This document shows positions 13,201 to 21,000 of a stretch of 64,000 nucleotides of DNA, in pieces. The notes under the pieces were generated by a model that worked only from the letters and a program-made list of their open reading frames with translations, had not been told where the DNA came from and did not search any database. This stretch comes from Bacillota bacterium (GTDB lineage Bacteria > Bacillota > Clostridia > Acetivibrionales > DSM-1351), in NCBI GenBank assembly GCA_023390335.1, contig JAEWCZ010000086.1, forward strand, positions 62,001 to 126,000, given 5' to 3'. Numbering within the stretch: position 1 is the stretch's first letter; the number at the start of each line of letters is the position of its first letter. A program made the translations under genes and the position numbers.

Positions 13201-14995
13201 TTACATACCTTTTAAGAGGATTACCATGATAATGGATATTATCGGCCTTTTTGTCAAAACCGCTTGCCTCCTCTTCCAGAATGTCCGTTATAACTTCAGG
13301 TGACAGGTTCTCTATTCCGTCAACTGAAATTATCTGACTGCAGATTTTTGGATTTTCTACGTGGGCCGTCCTGAAAAGTCCTCCTAGGGCATCAATATAC
13401 TCGCCTTCCTTATCATCAACCGCCAGCAATTGTACCAGCATTTCGCCAGGAATGGGCTGTTGGAGTTCGCCTTGAAGAAGCCTTAACAGTTGGTTAAAGC
13501 TTTCCTCCATCAGATCCCTTTTTCCCTCATGAACATCCAATGTGGCTATGAATGCCATTGGAAAGCGCTCCCTGACATGTTGAATAAATGGTGAATTATT
13601 CAACAGTACGATTATATGCCTAATTTTCCGGGCATCATGTTCTATTCTTTTTATGGCCGACTTGCTCCAGACAGGCTCATATAAAAGTATCCCGGAAGTA
13701 CTCACCTGCTTTATCACCTGCTGGGGAACTTCCGTTTTTGTCTCCTCTTTGACTTTTGGCTTTAAGAAACCCTCTTTAAAGTTCTCGAGAAGATATTCTG
13801 ATAAGGATTGTATATTTGAATATTCAAATAGAATCGTAGGGTATATCTGCTCGCCTAATTTTTTCTCAAATACCTTTGTAAGATCAAGCAATTGGCCAGA
13901 ATCCAATCCCAGATCATAAAAACCCTGGTTTATATCAATCTGCAAAGGATCCTCCTTTAGGATTCTTCCGATTTCATTTTGAAGATATGAGATAATAACA
14001 AGCTGAATATCGGTGTCTGTTTCAACGTCCTTTGAGGCTTCAGAAATCCCATCGTCGGAAGTACCCGAAACATGGCTTGTAAAATCGGCCTCCGGCAACG
14101 ATCTGCTGTTTTCAATGAGATTTCTTATTAATTGGGGTTCCCTTACCCGTTTCAGAGTCATCGCCTTATACTCAATTAATACCTCTCCCGATGGACTAAA
14201 AACCGTAATATCCTTAGACACCACATCCGGAGGTACGGATGAGTCCTGGAACCCGGTATCCTTTTTTCTAGAATAGACATATATTATCTGTGTAAGGGGC
14301 TTATATATACAAAAACGGTCCAACATAAAAGGAATATACGGAATATTACCATATACCAGACCTTTCTGATTGCTACTCAAGCGGAAAGAAGCACCTGCAA
14401 ATATAGACGCGTCCAAATAAGCAGGATGAGCAAAAAACTTGTCCCTGAACTTTTCCGACAATTCGCCCAGGTGCAGCTCCATAAGCTCTTCATCCCCCTT
14501 TTGGTACACTTTACCCAGAGCCTTCATAAATGAATAATGGTCAATAGATATATCTCGTGCTAGGCTATACATGTCATCCATATTCCATTGCTTTTCTGCT
14601 TTCTCAATAAACATTCCTATATCTATTTTTTTAGTATTAACGGGGTTCTCTACGGTAAAAGCCAGACAATCCATATTCTCATCCATGGCCGAATCGATGA
14701 CGGTATCACCTTTAATTCTTTGGCTTTTTACTTCTACACGCCAGTGATCTTTTTCCGGCGTAAATGTTACAAAAACATTTTTATCGAATTCCTCAGATAC
14801 CGCAATAGGTTGTTTGAAAAGAACTTCCTTGATCTCAATAACCTGTGCACCGAAATAATCCCATGCCAGTCTGTAAACCATTTCCAAAAGCGCTGCTCCA
14901 GGGAAGCTGCGGATATCATGAACGCGGTGATCACGCACTATAAAGTTATCAAATGTAATCTTCTGCAAATAAGTTTTTTTCTCGTGAGACAACAT
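4277..14995 (-). CDS. Trans-AT modular PKS, 3572 aa (DH-ACP-KR-KS-DH-KR-ACP-KS-DH-ACP*)
   Basis: Start set at the ATG at 14995, preceded by AGAGGGG; an in-frame ATG 21 bases upstream has no ribosome site. Order: divergent DH-like (3-285), ACP (about 330-405, Ser366), KR (about 435-860, TGGLGGLG, Tyr764), KS (898-1335, Cys1069, His1204, His1244), a carrier-like remnant without Ser (about 1383-1465), DH (1628-1905, His1660, Asp1833), KR (about 1920-2335, Tyr2252), ACP (2380-2460, Ser2415), KS (2505-2950, Cys2683, His2818, His2858), DH (3125-3425, His3158, Asp3331), and a C-terminal ACP-like domain reading GFDLF where GFDS is expected. KS active sites read DTMCSS. No AT. The first DH-ACP-KR completes a module whose KS ends the preceding protein; the last KS-DH continues into the next gene. 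The two catalytic DH domains are nearly identical in DNA. Confidence 0.95.
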   Translation of the reverse strand: MLSHEKKTYLQKITFDNFIVRDHRVHDIRSFPGAALLEMVYRLAWDYFGAQVIEIKEVLFKQPIAVSEEFDKNVFVTFTPEKDHWRVEVKSQRIKGDTVIDSAMDENMDCLAFTVENPVNTKKIDIGMFIEKAEKQWNMDDMYSLARDISIDHYSFMKALGKVYQKGDEELMELHLGELSEKFRDKFFAHPAYLDASIFAGASFRLSSNQKGLVYGNIPYIPFMLDRFCIYKPLTQIIYVYSRKKDTGFQDSSVPPDVVSKDITVFSPSGEVLIEYKAMTLKRVREPQLIRNLIENSRSLPEADFTSHVSGTSDDGISEASKDVETDTDIQLVIISYLQNEIGRILKEDPLQIDINQGFYDLGLDSGQLLDLTKVFEKKLGEQIYPTILFEYSNIQSLSEYLLENFKEGFLKPKVKEETKTEVPQQVIKQVSTSGILLYEPVWSKSAIKRIEHDARKIRHIIVLLNNSPFIQHVRERFPMAFIATLDVHEGKRDLMEESFNQLLRLLQGELQQPIPGEMLVQLLAVDDKEGEYIDALGGLFRTAHVENPKICSQIISVDGIENLSPEVITDILEEEASGFDKKADNIHYHGNPLKRYVKSLKEFTLKNESIAYKNNGVYVITGGLGGLGLLVADHITKKVRPRIALIGRSQLGNSGKEKLDLLTSKGAEVIYIAADIGNPMDAKRAFDEVRSRFGTINGIFHSAGILRDQIILKKKPEDVYAVFNPKIQGLLNIDKLTEKDVLDFLVLFSSLSAVIGNLGQADYASANWFMDEFASKRQEKVRMGTRYGQTLSINWPLWAEGGMLIDKQTEELLFMSSGLKALPTEPGLEVMDKLLGENRVQSVLLYGDQESMRNYVKPYIVNNDESYVSNFWADQNVSSSIRVKQETYIEKPSYDQEDIAIIGLAGRYPMSETIQQLYMNLRDGKDCISKLPKSRWNNYQFGYDVEQFYKYGGFIKGVDKFDPLFFNISPKQAENMDPQVRLFIQTAWAACEDGGFCPDRTKHYYSYTSDKSVGVFAGVFWNHYELFAAEMAQRGLPTSMGITSASVANMTSFCMNFHGPSIAVDTMCSSSLTAIHLAAESIKKGECHYALAGGVNIVTHPHKYMFLKQAEFLSSEGKCRSFGEGGNGYVPGEGVGVILMTTLRRAEQEGYHIYGVIKGSAVNHVGKTSGSTVPEPVSQSEVIADAIRKSRVDPRTISYIEAHGTGTPLGDPIEAQGLTRAFEKWTQEKQFCALGSIKSNIGHLEGAAGISSLTKVLLQFKYREIFPSLYSEKLNPYISFKNTPFYVEQELREWKQPIINVNGKDTVFPRRAGVSAFGASGSNVHVVLEEYIPQKNTKAIFVHKRDQFLVPISAKNKTCLVVYAKTIIDFLKSGNGMRKDVIVGNLKEELCTEIAEFLSELTSVSKADLLYLQNFNEMNVDYFQLDLLHQHLMSKFGVNIPREVFIETSTINELVSKLIKGYQSELDKFFNVSREGAMLGNEENDIDIADLAFTLQSGRQAMESRVIFLVNTKEELIQKLEEFVEGKSNIDKCYAGEIRQSKEIAKLFDKDTDTKKLINKWIERNQLAKIAELWSKGVNMDWNDLYSGQKPSLISLPTYPFEEERFWITDIMPQTLANKPVAFMADTCIHPLLQVNTSNLSEQRYSSTFTGEEFFLADHMVKGRKILPGVAYLEMARAALEAATEGLYDGNFGIRLKNIVWSQPAVVDEEPLQVHIGLFPEADGEIGFEIYGESHDEEADTIVYSQGSASICKTVTAPVLDLEDISQKCSLSILSSEQCYEAFKRVGIEYGPGHMGVEEIRIGDGKVLAKLALPMTVAATGKQYVLHPSLMDSALQSAIGLFKETGETKPLLPFAMDELEIFGECTERMWALLTRKGDGGKNGKFDIEICDDTGKLRVRIKGVSGRTMDNGIPEQAPHKILMLKPEWKEKAAEQKAAFESYGKHMVVLCNMEETLKEELELNLKGISAESRLINLQSSQEDLGEHFQVCTTRIFEEIQGILKEHSKDRTLIQVVITGYEQQQLYRGLTGLLKTAGLENPTMATQLIEIEQQETAGGLLEKLKENSQNPEDKQISYRNGKRYIAALSEMDTTASALEIPWKDKGVYLITGGAGGLGLIFAEEITKKVKGASIILTGRSHISGEKQERLKEIEAMGSRVEYRQLDITQKEDVNSLVQEIVKGYGKIHGIIHSAGVINDSFIIRKTKEELINVLNPKVRGLVNLDESTKRLPMDFFIVFSSGAGIMGNAGQADYAAANAFMDAYVKYRNKLVSRKERHGRTFGINWPLWKHGGMHVDEGIEKILLQETGMVAMETDSGVKALYMALASDCEQVMVLEGRLKQLRKTFLGGDRQEAEVVQVPLQAPIIEDRKENLDVSEDILKVKTITYLKKLLSAVIKLPADRIEADAPLEMYGIDSVMVMQMTNELEKTFNSLPKTLFYEYQNVQDLAGYFIKSYKDKLKVLLGMEGKALPVKEDIQKASEVKINISSRRGSRFSMPAMKFYEEKTALDIAIIGVSGRYPGARNVQEFWKNLKEGKDCITEIPKDRWDYNLYFDEDKNKLGKTCSKWGGFIDGVDRFDPLFFNISPREAELMDPQERLFLQCVYETLEDAGYTREVLSAYRGGGLEGNIGVFVGSMYEEYQLYGAQEQVKGRNIALTGNPAHIANRISYFFNFHGPSIAIDTMCSSALTAIHLACQSLQKGGCELAVVGGVNVSIHPNKYIALGQGKFVSSKGRCESFGKGGDGYVPGEGVGAVLLKPLSKAIEDGDQIYGVIEGTAINHGGKTNGYTVPNPNAQGCAIDQALKAASVNARKISYIEAHGTGTSLGDPIEIAGLTKAFSEYTQDRQYCAIGSAKSNIGHCESAAGIAGITKVLLQMKYGQIVPSLHSEELNPNIDFKNTPFVVQQTLSKWNRPVLDGKEVERYAGISSFGAGGSNAHVIIKEYIPGERKQPEIQVSSDKPAIIVLSAKNETRLKEYAKRILAAVRDGQITDENLADMAYTLQTGREAMEERIAMIIGSIGELEDKLNGFIEDQEEIQDLYRGQVKKNKETVAVFTADEELKEAIEKWITKRKYEKLIDLWVKGLVFDWNKLYGETRPRRISLPTYPFEEEICWISITEGDIGGTGKANIHPMVQVNTSNLSEQRYSSTFTGEEFFLADHVVKGRKILPGVAYLEMARAAVEAATEGLYDGTLGIRLKDIVWSQPAIVDEEPLQVHIGLFPEAGGEIEFEIYGECNDAESNTVVYSQGSASIYEAGKAPVLDLTDLSQKCNLGVISSEQCYEAFKQMGIEYGPGYQAIQKIYIGTNEALAELVLPASTVYNLSKYIIHPSIVDSALQSQIGLFMGEALLAGVGENQTKPVILYAMQELEIYKGCTAKMWAFIRYSDDISIETVKEAGTKVHKLDIDLCDEAGAVCMRMKGISSRTLDNVDRTRNVGENGVFREEVFTVYSENYKSCIENIKNRLHSKLSNEGSQKLTKQIDEKAIGNLIMKVQQDLMKSASDLVNLKVEDMDADTDISDYGFDLFKRTELVNKINQDYQFELNPMILSEYSTFFSLAEYLVKKYGVSLDKGYGN

Positions 14996-15022
14996 ATTAA
15001 CTACCCCTCTTCTCATATTTAT

Positions 15023-18000
15023 CTAGATGATATCAACCTTGAAAAAGTCTAAAAACGCTTCTTCATCTTTAGTAAAGCTTTCCATTCCGGTCTCCACCAA
15101 TTCTTTTGGTGGCTGTTTTTCACAATGCTCTTTATATTCTTCAGGCCAATACCAACTCCGGTTAAAGACCACTTTTTTACCTCTGGGTTTTAGCGTAGCC
15201 TTATGGGTTTCAGGTATCCCTTCATTGCTCACAATAATGTGTGCATTATTTCCGCCCAGGCCGAAGGCACTTATTCCGGCACGGAGAACACCTTTCTCAC
15301 CTTTCCATGGGGTTACTTCCCGGATCAGATAAAGCGGTGATTCATTAAAATTGAAGCGTGGATTCGGGTTATCACAATGCAAAGTTGGAGGAAGCTCACT
15401 ATGAACCATGGAGAGTAAAACCTTTATAATACTGGCTGCTCCGGCCGCACTTAAGATGTGCCCGATATTACTTTTTACGCTTCCTACACCGCAGAATTGC
15501 TTTTTGGAAACATGCTGCTCGAATATTCTCGTCAAACCTCTAAGCTCAATAGGGTCTCCTATTAAAGTTCCGGTTCCGTGGGTCTCGATATAGGTGATGG
15601 TATCAGGTGGAACATTTCCAGAAGCAATTGCCGTTTCAATTAGTACTTTTTGTGCTTCTGGGTTAGGAGTTGTCACTCCCATGGTATTTCCATCATTATT
15701 AATTGCCGAACTGTCAATTACGCCGTAAATTTTATCATTATCCTGTATAGCCCGATCAAGAGATTTCAAAACCAGCACGCCGCAGCCTTCTCCCACCCCA
15801 ATTCCGTTGGCTCCTGCATCAAAGGTCTTACATCGTCCATCCGGTGATAATATTTTTGCCATACTTAGCAACAGATACACCGGCTCATCCAGAATATCAA
15901 CCCCGCCTGCCAACGCAATCTCGGATTCACCGTTCTGGATACTTCTTACCGCAAGGTGAATAGCCGTCAACGAACTTGAGCAGGCTGTGTCCACTACCAT
16001 ATTGGGACCTTTGAAATTCATAATATGTGCAAGGTGAACCGCAATAAAATTTTGACCTGTGCCAACGATGGTGTCACTTCTTCTCTCTTTTATATGCCGT
16101 GAAAAGGTAGCTGTTCTTGCACCGACAAAAACTCCTACCTGTTTTCCCCATAAGCTTTCCTTTTCATAACCTGCATCTGCCAGAGCTTCCACACTCACCT
16201 CTAACCATTGCCTCTGTAGCGGGTCTATCTGAGGTGCAAGGACTTTTGATATTTTAAAGTAGTCGGGATCAAACTCCTGGATGTTATCCAGAAAGGCACC
16301 CCACTTACTAATGCTTTTTCCTTCCATGTATTCATTACAATAGTTCTTCTCCCATTCCCATCTTGAGCGTGGGATTACCCGGATGCTATCCCTGCCGCTT
16401 CTCAGATTTGACCAGTATTCCTCAATATTAGGAGCGTCGGGAAAATGGCACGCCATACCAACAATAGCCACCTTATTCCGGCTACCGCAGACATCTTTTT
16501 TACTTGTCCCTTCGTTTCCTTTCTTCAATATAGAGGTCAGTTCCGGTCTTTCTGTCTCATTCAACGGCGTCGCCGCTCCTCCAGAAGCCCCATTATCCGA
16601 AAACAGGGAAGCTAAGACCTGATGATATGTTTCAAGCATGAAGCCCGAAAGCTTATTTATAGTAGGATACTCAAGCAATGAAGACGGCTCCACCGTCACA
16701 CATCCAAGCTCCTTATCCATCTGTTTTATAATCTGTGCCAGGAAAATGGAATCGATTCCGAAGTCTTGAAAAGCCTTATTTATATCCAACCTTTCTCGAC
16801 TTATACTCAATTCTTTTGAAAACAATCCGATGAGCCAGTCCTGTACTCTACTCAAAAGTGAGAAGGTATTTGCCGCTTGGACTTTGCTTCCATGATGCGT
16901 AATCTCTACTGTATTCAGCTTCCCTTTACTTGCTAACAGTTCAGTTAACACATCTGCATGTGTATGAACCATAAAATCAGCAAAACTCTTAATCGTAGAA
17001 TATTCCAGTAAGGCAGACGGCTCAATGGATATGTTATTAATTTCCTTATCCATCTGTTTTATAATCTGTGCCAGAAAAATGGAATCAATTCCAAAGTTCT
17101 GGAACGGTGTATCGATTTTAAGCTTTTCAGGGGCCATATTTAATTCCTTTGAGAATAGACTAATGAGCCAGCCCTGGGTAGCTATCAACAGTGACTCAGA
17201 ACCTTTTGTCTCTTCTGCCGCACTCATCACAGGTTCTGGCTTATGCATGCTGTCGCATTGAATTGAAGGTGCCATAAGCTGTTCAGGCTTCCACAAATCC
17301 GGATTTACCACTGCTGGTAAAATTACCGGAGAAAAAGAGTCAACAAGTTTGTTAGATAATATTGTATCCAGAAGGTTTAGCCCCTCGTCGTTGGTATGGC
17401 TTAATAGCCCTGTTTGCTGGTATGCCTTGTTTTTAACTTCGCCGATGCCTGTTTCCTTCCAGCTCGGCCACTGGATGCTTATGATAGGACAGTCCTTATT
17501 TTTTTCCTGAGCAAAGTAATCCATATAGGCATTTGCCATAGCATAATCGCTCTGACCTGTGGCCAGGGTAGGCAGAATTGCCGACACAGAAGAAAATAGG
17601 ATAAAAAATTTAAGAGGCTCATTCTTTAAGATAGAATAAAGCAAATCAAGGCCCCTTATCTTAGGGTCGAAAATATACCCTAACCTATCTATGGTCTTTC
17701 TGATAAATGCAGGGTTTTCAGTATCTGTAACCCCTGCACAGTGTATCACTCCACCTATAGGTCCCATAGTATTCTTGATATCATTAAGGCTTTGATGCAG
17801 CCCCTTGGCGTCTGTAAGTGAAGTGGATAGTACTTTTACCTGAACGCCCTTTGCCTCCAGTTCACGTATATTTTTAACTTTAAAAGCTATCTCAGGGTCA
17901 TCACAAGCGTCCCATTGCTCCCTCGGCGGTATCTTTTCCTTGCCTAATAGAACCATACGTTTCACAGCATACTTATCTGCAAAATGGCTTGCACATAGGT

Positions 18001-21000
18001 ATCCAAGCCCACGGGTTCCCCCGGTTATGAATAATACATGTTCCTTCGGGAACACAATTTTCTCCTTACCACTTGAATACCCTTGAATCTCTCCTAAGAA
18101 TGACTTATATCTCGAATCGCCACGGTAGCAAACTTCCGTCTCCTCACTTTTCATGAGAAATTCCTTTGTAATCTGAGCTGCACGACTCCAATTATCTGTT
18201 GTGGCTTCCAAATCCATGTGCCGTGAATATAGGTGCCTGTATTCGCTTTGAAGTATGCGGTACAACCCGACGCGAGAAGCTCCCGCTAAATTAATGGAAT
18301 CGTTTTGATAGGCTTCCAGACCACAGGTTACACACAGCAACATCAAGCCATCCTTATGACCATATTCAATAAGCAATTGCAGCCATTTAATCCAGTCCAA
18401 ACCATCCGTTGCCTGGTTGCCACACCCTGTCAGGTCTATCAGTCCTGTATAATTCTTCCATTCATGCTTAGGCTTCTCAAACTCATCCTTTAAATCAGAA
18501 TAATCTAAAATCCTAGCATTCATAAAATTCTGCAATACAAGCTCTGCAAGAGATCTTGTCTCCTCTGTTGCAAGTATGGCGACAGTACCGCTGACGAATT
18601 TGCTGGATTTTTCTGGACAAAGCTCCCATTTTTTATTTAAAAAGTTAATCTCTCTTTTACAAGCAGTTTCTTCTTTCTTTGTGACTTTAGTTACATGGAC
18701 GTTCAGTTCCAAGCCCTTAATCTTTATACAAAGGTTTCCTGCTTCATTACATAATTCTATTTCCGCCTTTAGTTTGTTTTTCCCGTCGCTGTTATCTTGG
18801 CTGTACTTAATTAAAGACCACATCCGTGAAGAGCATTTGTTAAATACCTCCACCTCCTCAAGTCTGAGCACTGTTAAGGAAATAGAACTTTCATCAAATC
18901 CCTGCACAGCCTTGATTGCTTGTAAAGACGCATCTATTATTGCTGGGTGCAGCGTAAATTGTACTACGGAATCTGAAGTACTCTCAGGCAGGGTCATTGC
19001 TACAAGTACTTGTCCTACTCCCTGATATATCCCTGCAATTGCCTTATACGAATCACTGTAATTTGCACCCATTTTGTATAATAGCTCATAGCAACGGTCT
19101 TGGGACAGAAATCCTTCACTGCAGTTTGCTTTCAACACTTCAATATTAAGAACTGGAACCTCACTTAAGTAAAAAGGCCTAGCATAGCCTTGTGCATGAA
19201 TAACCCTATCCTTATTTGAACCACTGAATATTTCAAAGGCAATACTGCCGTCTTCCCATGGTACAAGGCCTGTTTGAAGCTTCACAGGTTCTAAGCCTAA
19301 TGATATATCATGGCCCCATACCATATTCTGAATCCTTAGTCCATTTCTTATATCCCCTTCGTTTTCAGTATTGCTGTCCCACAACGAATACTTAATGGCT
19401 GCATGAGCCATCTCAAGAAGCGCACTTGGAGGAAATATACTTTTTCCACTTTCATCATATTCCATATAGGCATCGTTTATGGTAAAAGCAGAGGTAAATT
19501 TATGACAGGATAAGCTGGAAGTGTTTTGATGCAAGAGTGGATGGATTGCAACTACCATACAGCTTTTGTCCATATTACAATCTTTTGGTTCTTGTTCGTC
19601 TTTCTTCTTTTCAGGAAGCCAAAAGGAATTCTGTTCAAAGGGATAAACGGGCAATTGAACTTTATTGAAGGAATATGCAGAATACAATTTCCCCCATTTT
19701 ATATCTACACCACCTAACCACAAATCAGATAGGGCTTTTTTAATGCTTTGGGGAAGTTTTCCTTTCCTTAAAATTGCAATGTTATTATCTCTATCTACAT
19801 TAGGCAGCTTGCCAAAATCTACAAAAGCCATCCCCTCTAATTCAGGCAGTTTATTCATTTTCAATATATTATCGATCCACATGGGGAAATCCGCTATCTC
19901 AGTCTTGCTTTTGCTATATTCTGATAAATACCAGTATGGCTTTTGACTGCTTACTGAAATCTTGTCTATCCTATCATTCATTGCAACTGAAACATCTTTA
20001 ACATCAGGATTCTCGTCCGTAAGCAGGGAGATTACCAAATCTTTAGGAATAACATCATCGACAACCAAATCGAGCAATTCATAAAACCGGTTATCTGTCA
20101 ACAGCTTCTTTCCTGAAATGTTCCATTTTTGATTCAGCCTACACAGTGAACCCAGAACGATAACCATAGTCAGCAATCGATCCCTTCTGGCCTTATCTGA
20201 ATTCTCAGCTAGATATTCCTTCTCATAAAGAAGGTATTTAATGTCTGCCTCAATAGGCTTTAAATACTGGTTCCATTCCTCCATATATTTTTTAAAGGTA
20301 AATTGACTTGAATAAAGAGAACGGGCCTTTTTCATATAATGCACCAGTATTTCATCAGAGATACTGAGGTCTGAGAGTAAACCTTCAAAATAATCCGTGT
20401 CTACATTAAAGGAATTTATTTTCTTCATGTTTAAATTATCATAAAAAGGAATAACCGGACGGTTTGGTTTTACATGTTGTATGTCAATTTTCCCCACCAA
20501 CAACATTAATATTTCCTCTAAACTCAATATCTTGCTAATCGCCAGACCAATCCAAACTCCGTTTTTATAGCCGGTTACAATTTGGGGTTCAAGCCCCAGT
20601 TCCATAAATCCCAAAACAGCTGAATACATCAGAATAAATGAGTACAGTACCTCATACTCCTTAGCCCATGGGCTACTTTTCAAGCCCTCTGTAATCTTGT
20701 TATCCTCATCAAAATTCTCAACAACCCTCAAGATTTCGGTCAATTTATTTTCAAATAGAGGATATTCCTTACAAAGAGCCTCCCACTCTGCAAACGAATT
20801 AACCTGGCCTTCTCCGATTCTTAAGCAGAAGGTTCCCTCAGTCTTCCTTGAAAATGAACTCTCCTGCACGCTTTCAAGTGTTTTCAATAGGTCTGCGTGG
20901 TTTTTGACCCATTTGCAGAACCGATAAGGAAAGGCTTCCCGGCCTGTCAGAAGTGTTAGGCAGGTATCTCTTAATATAGGTAATGCCTTAGCATCCTGTT

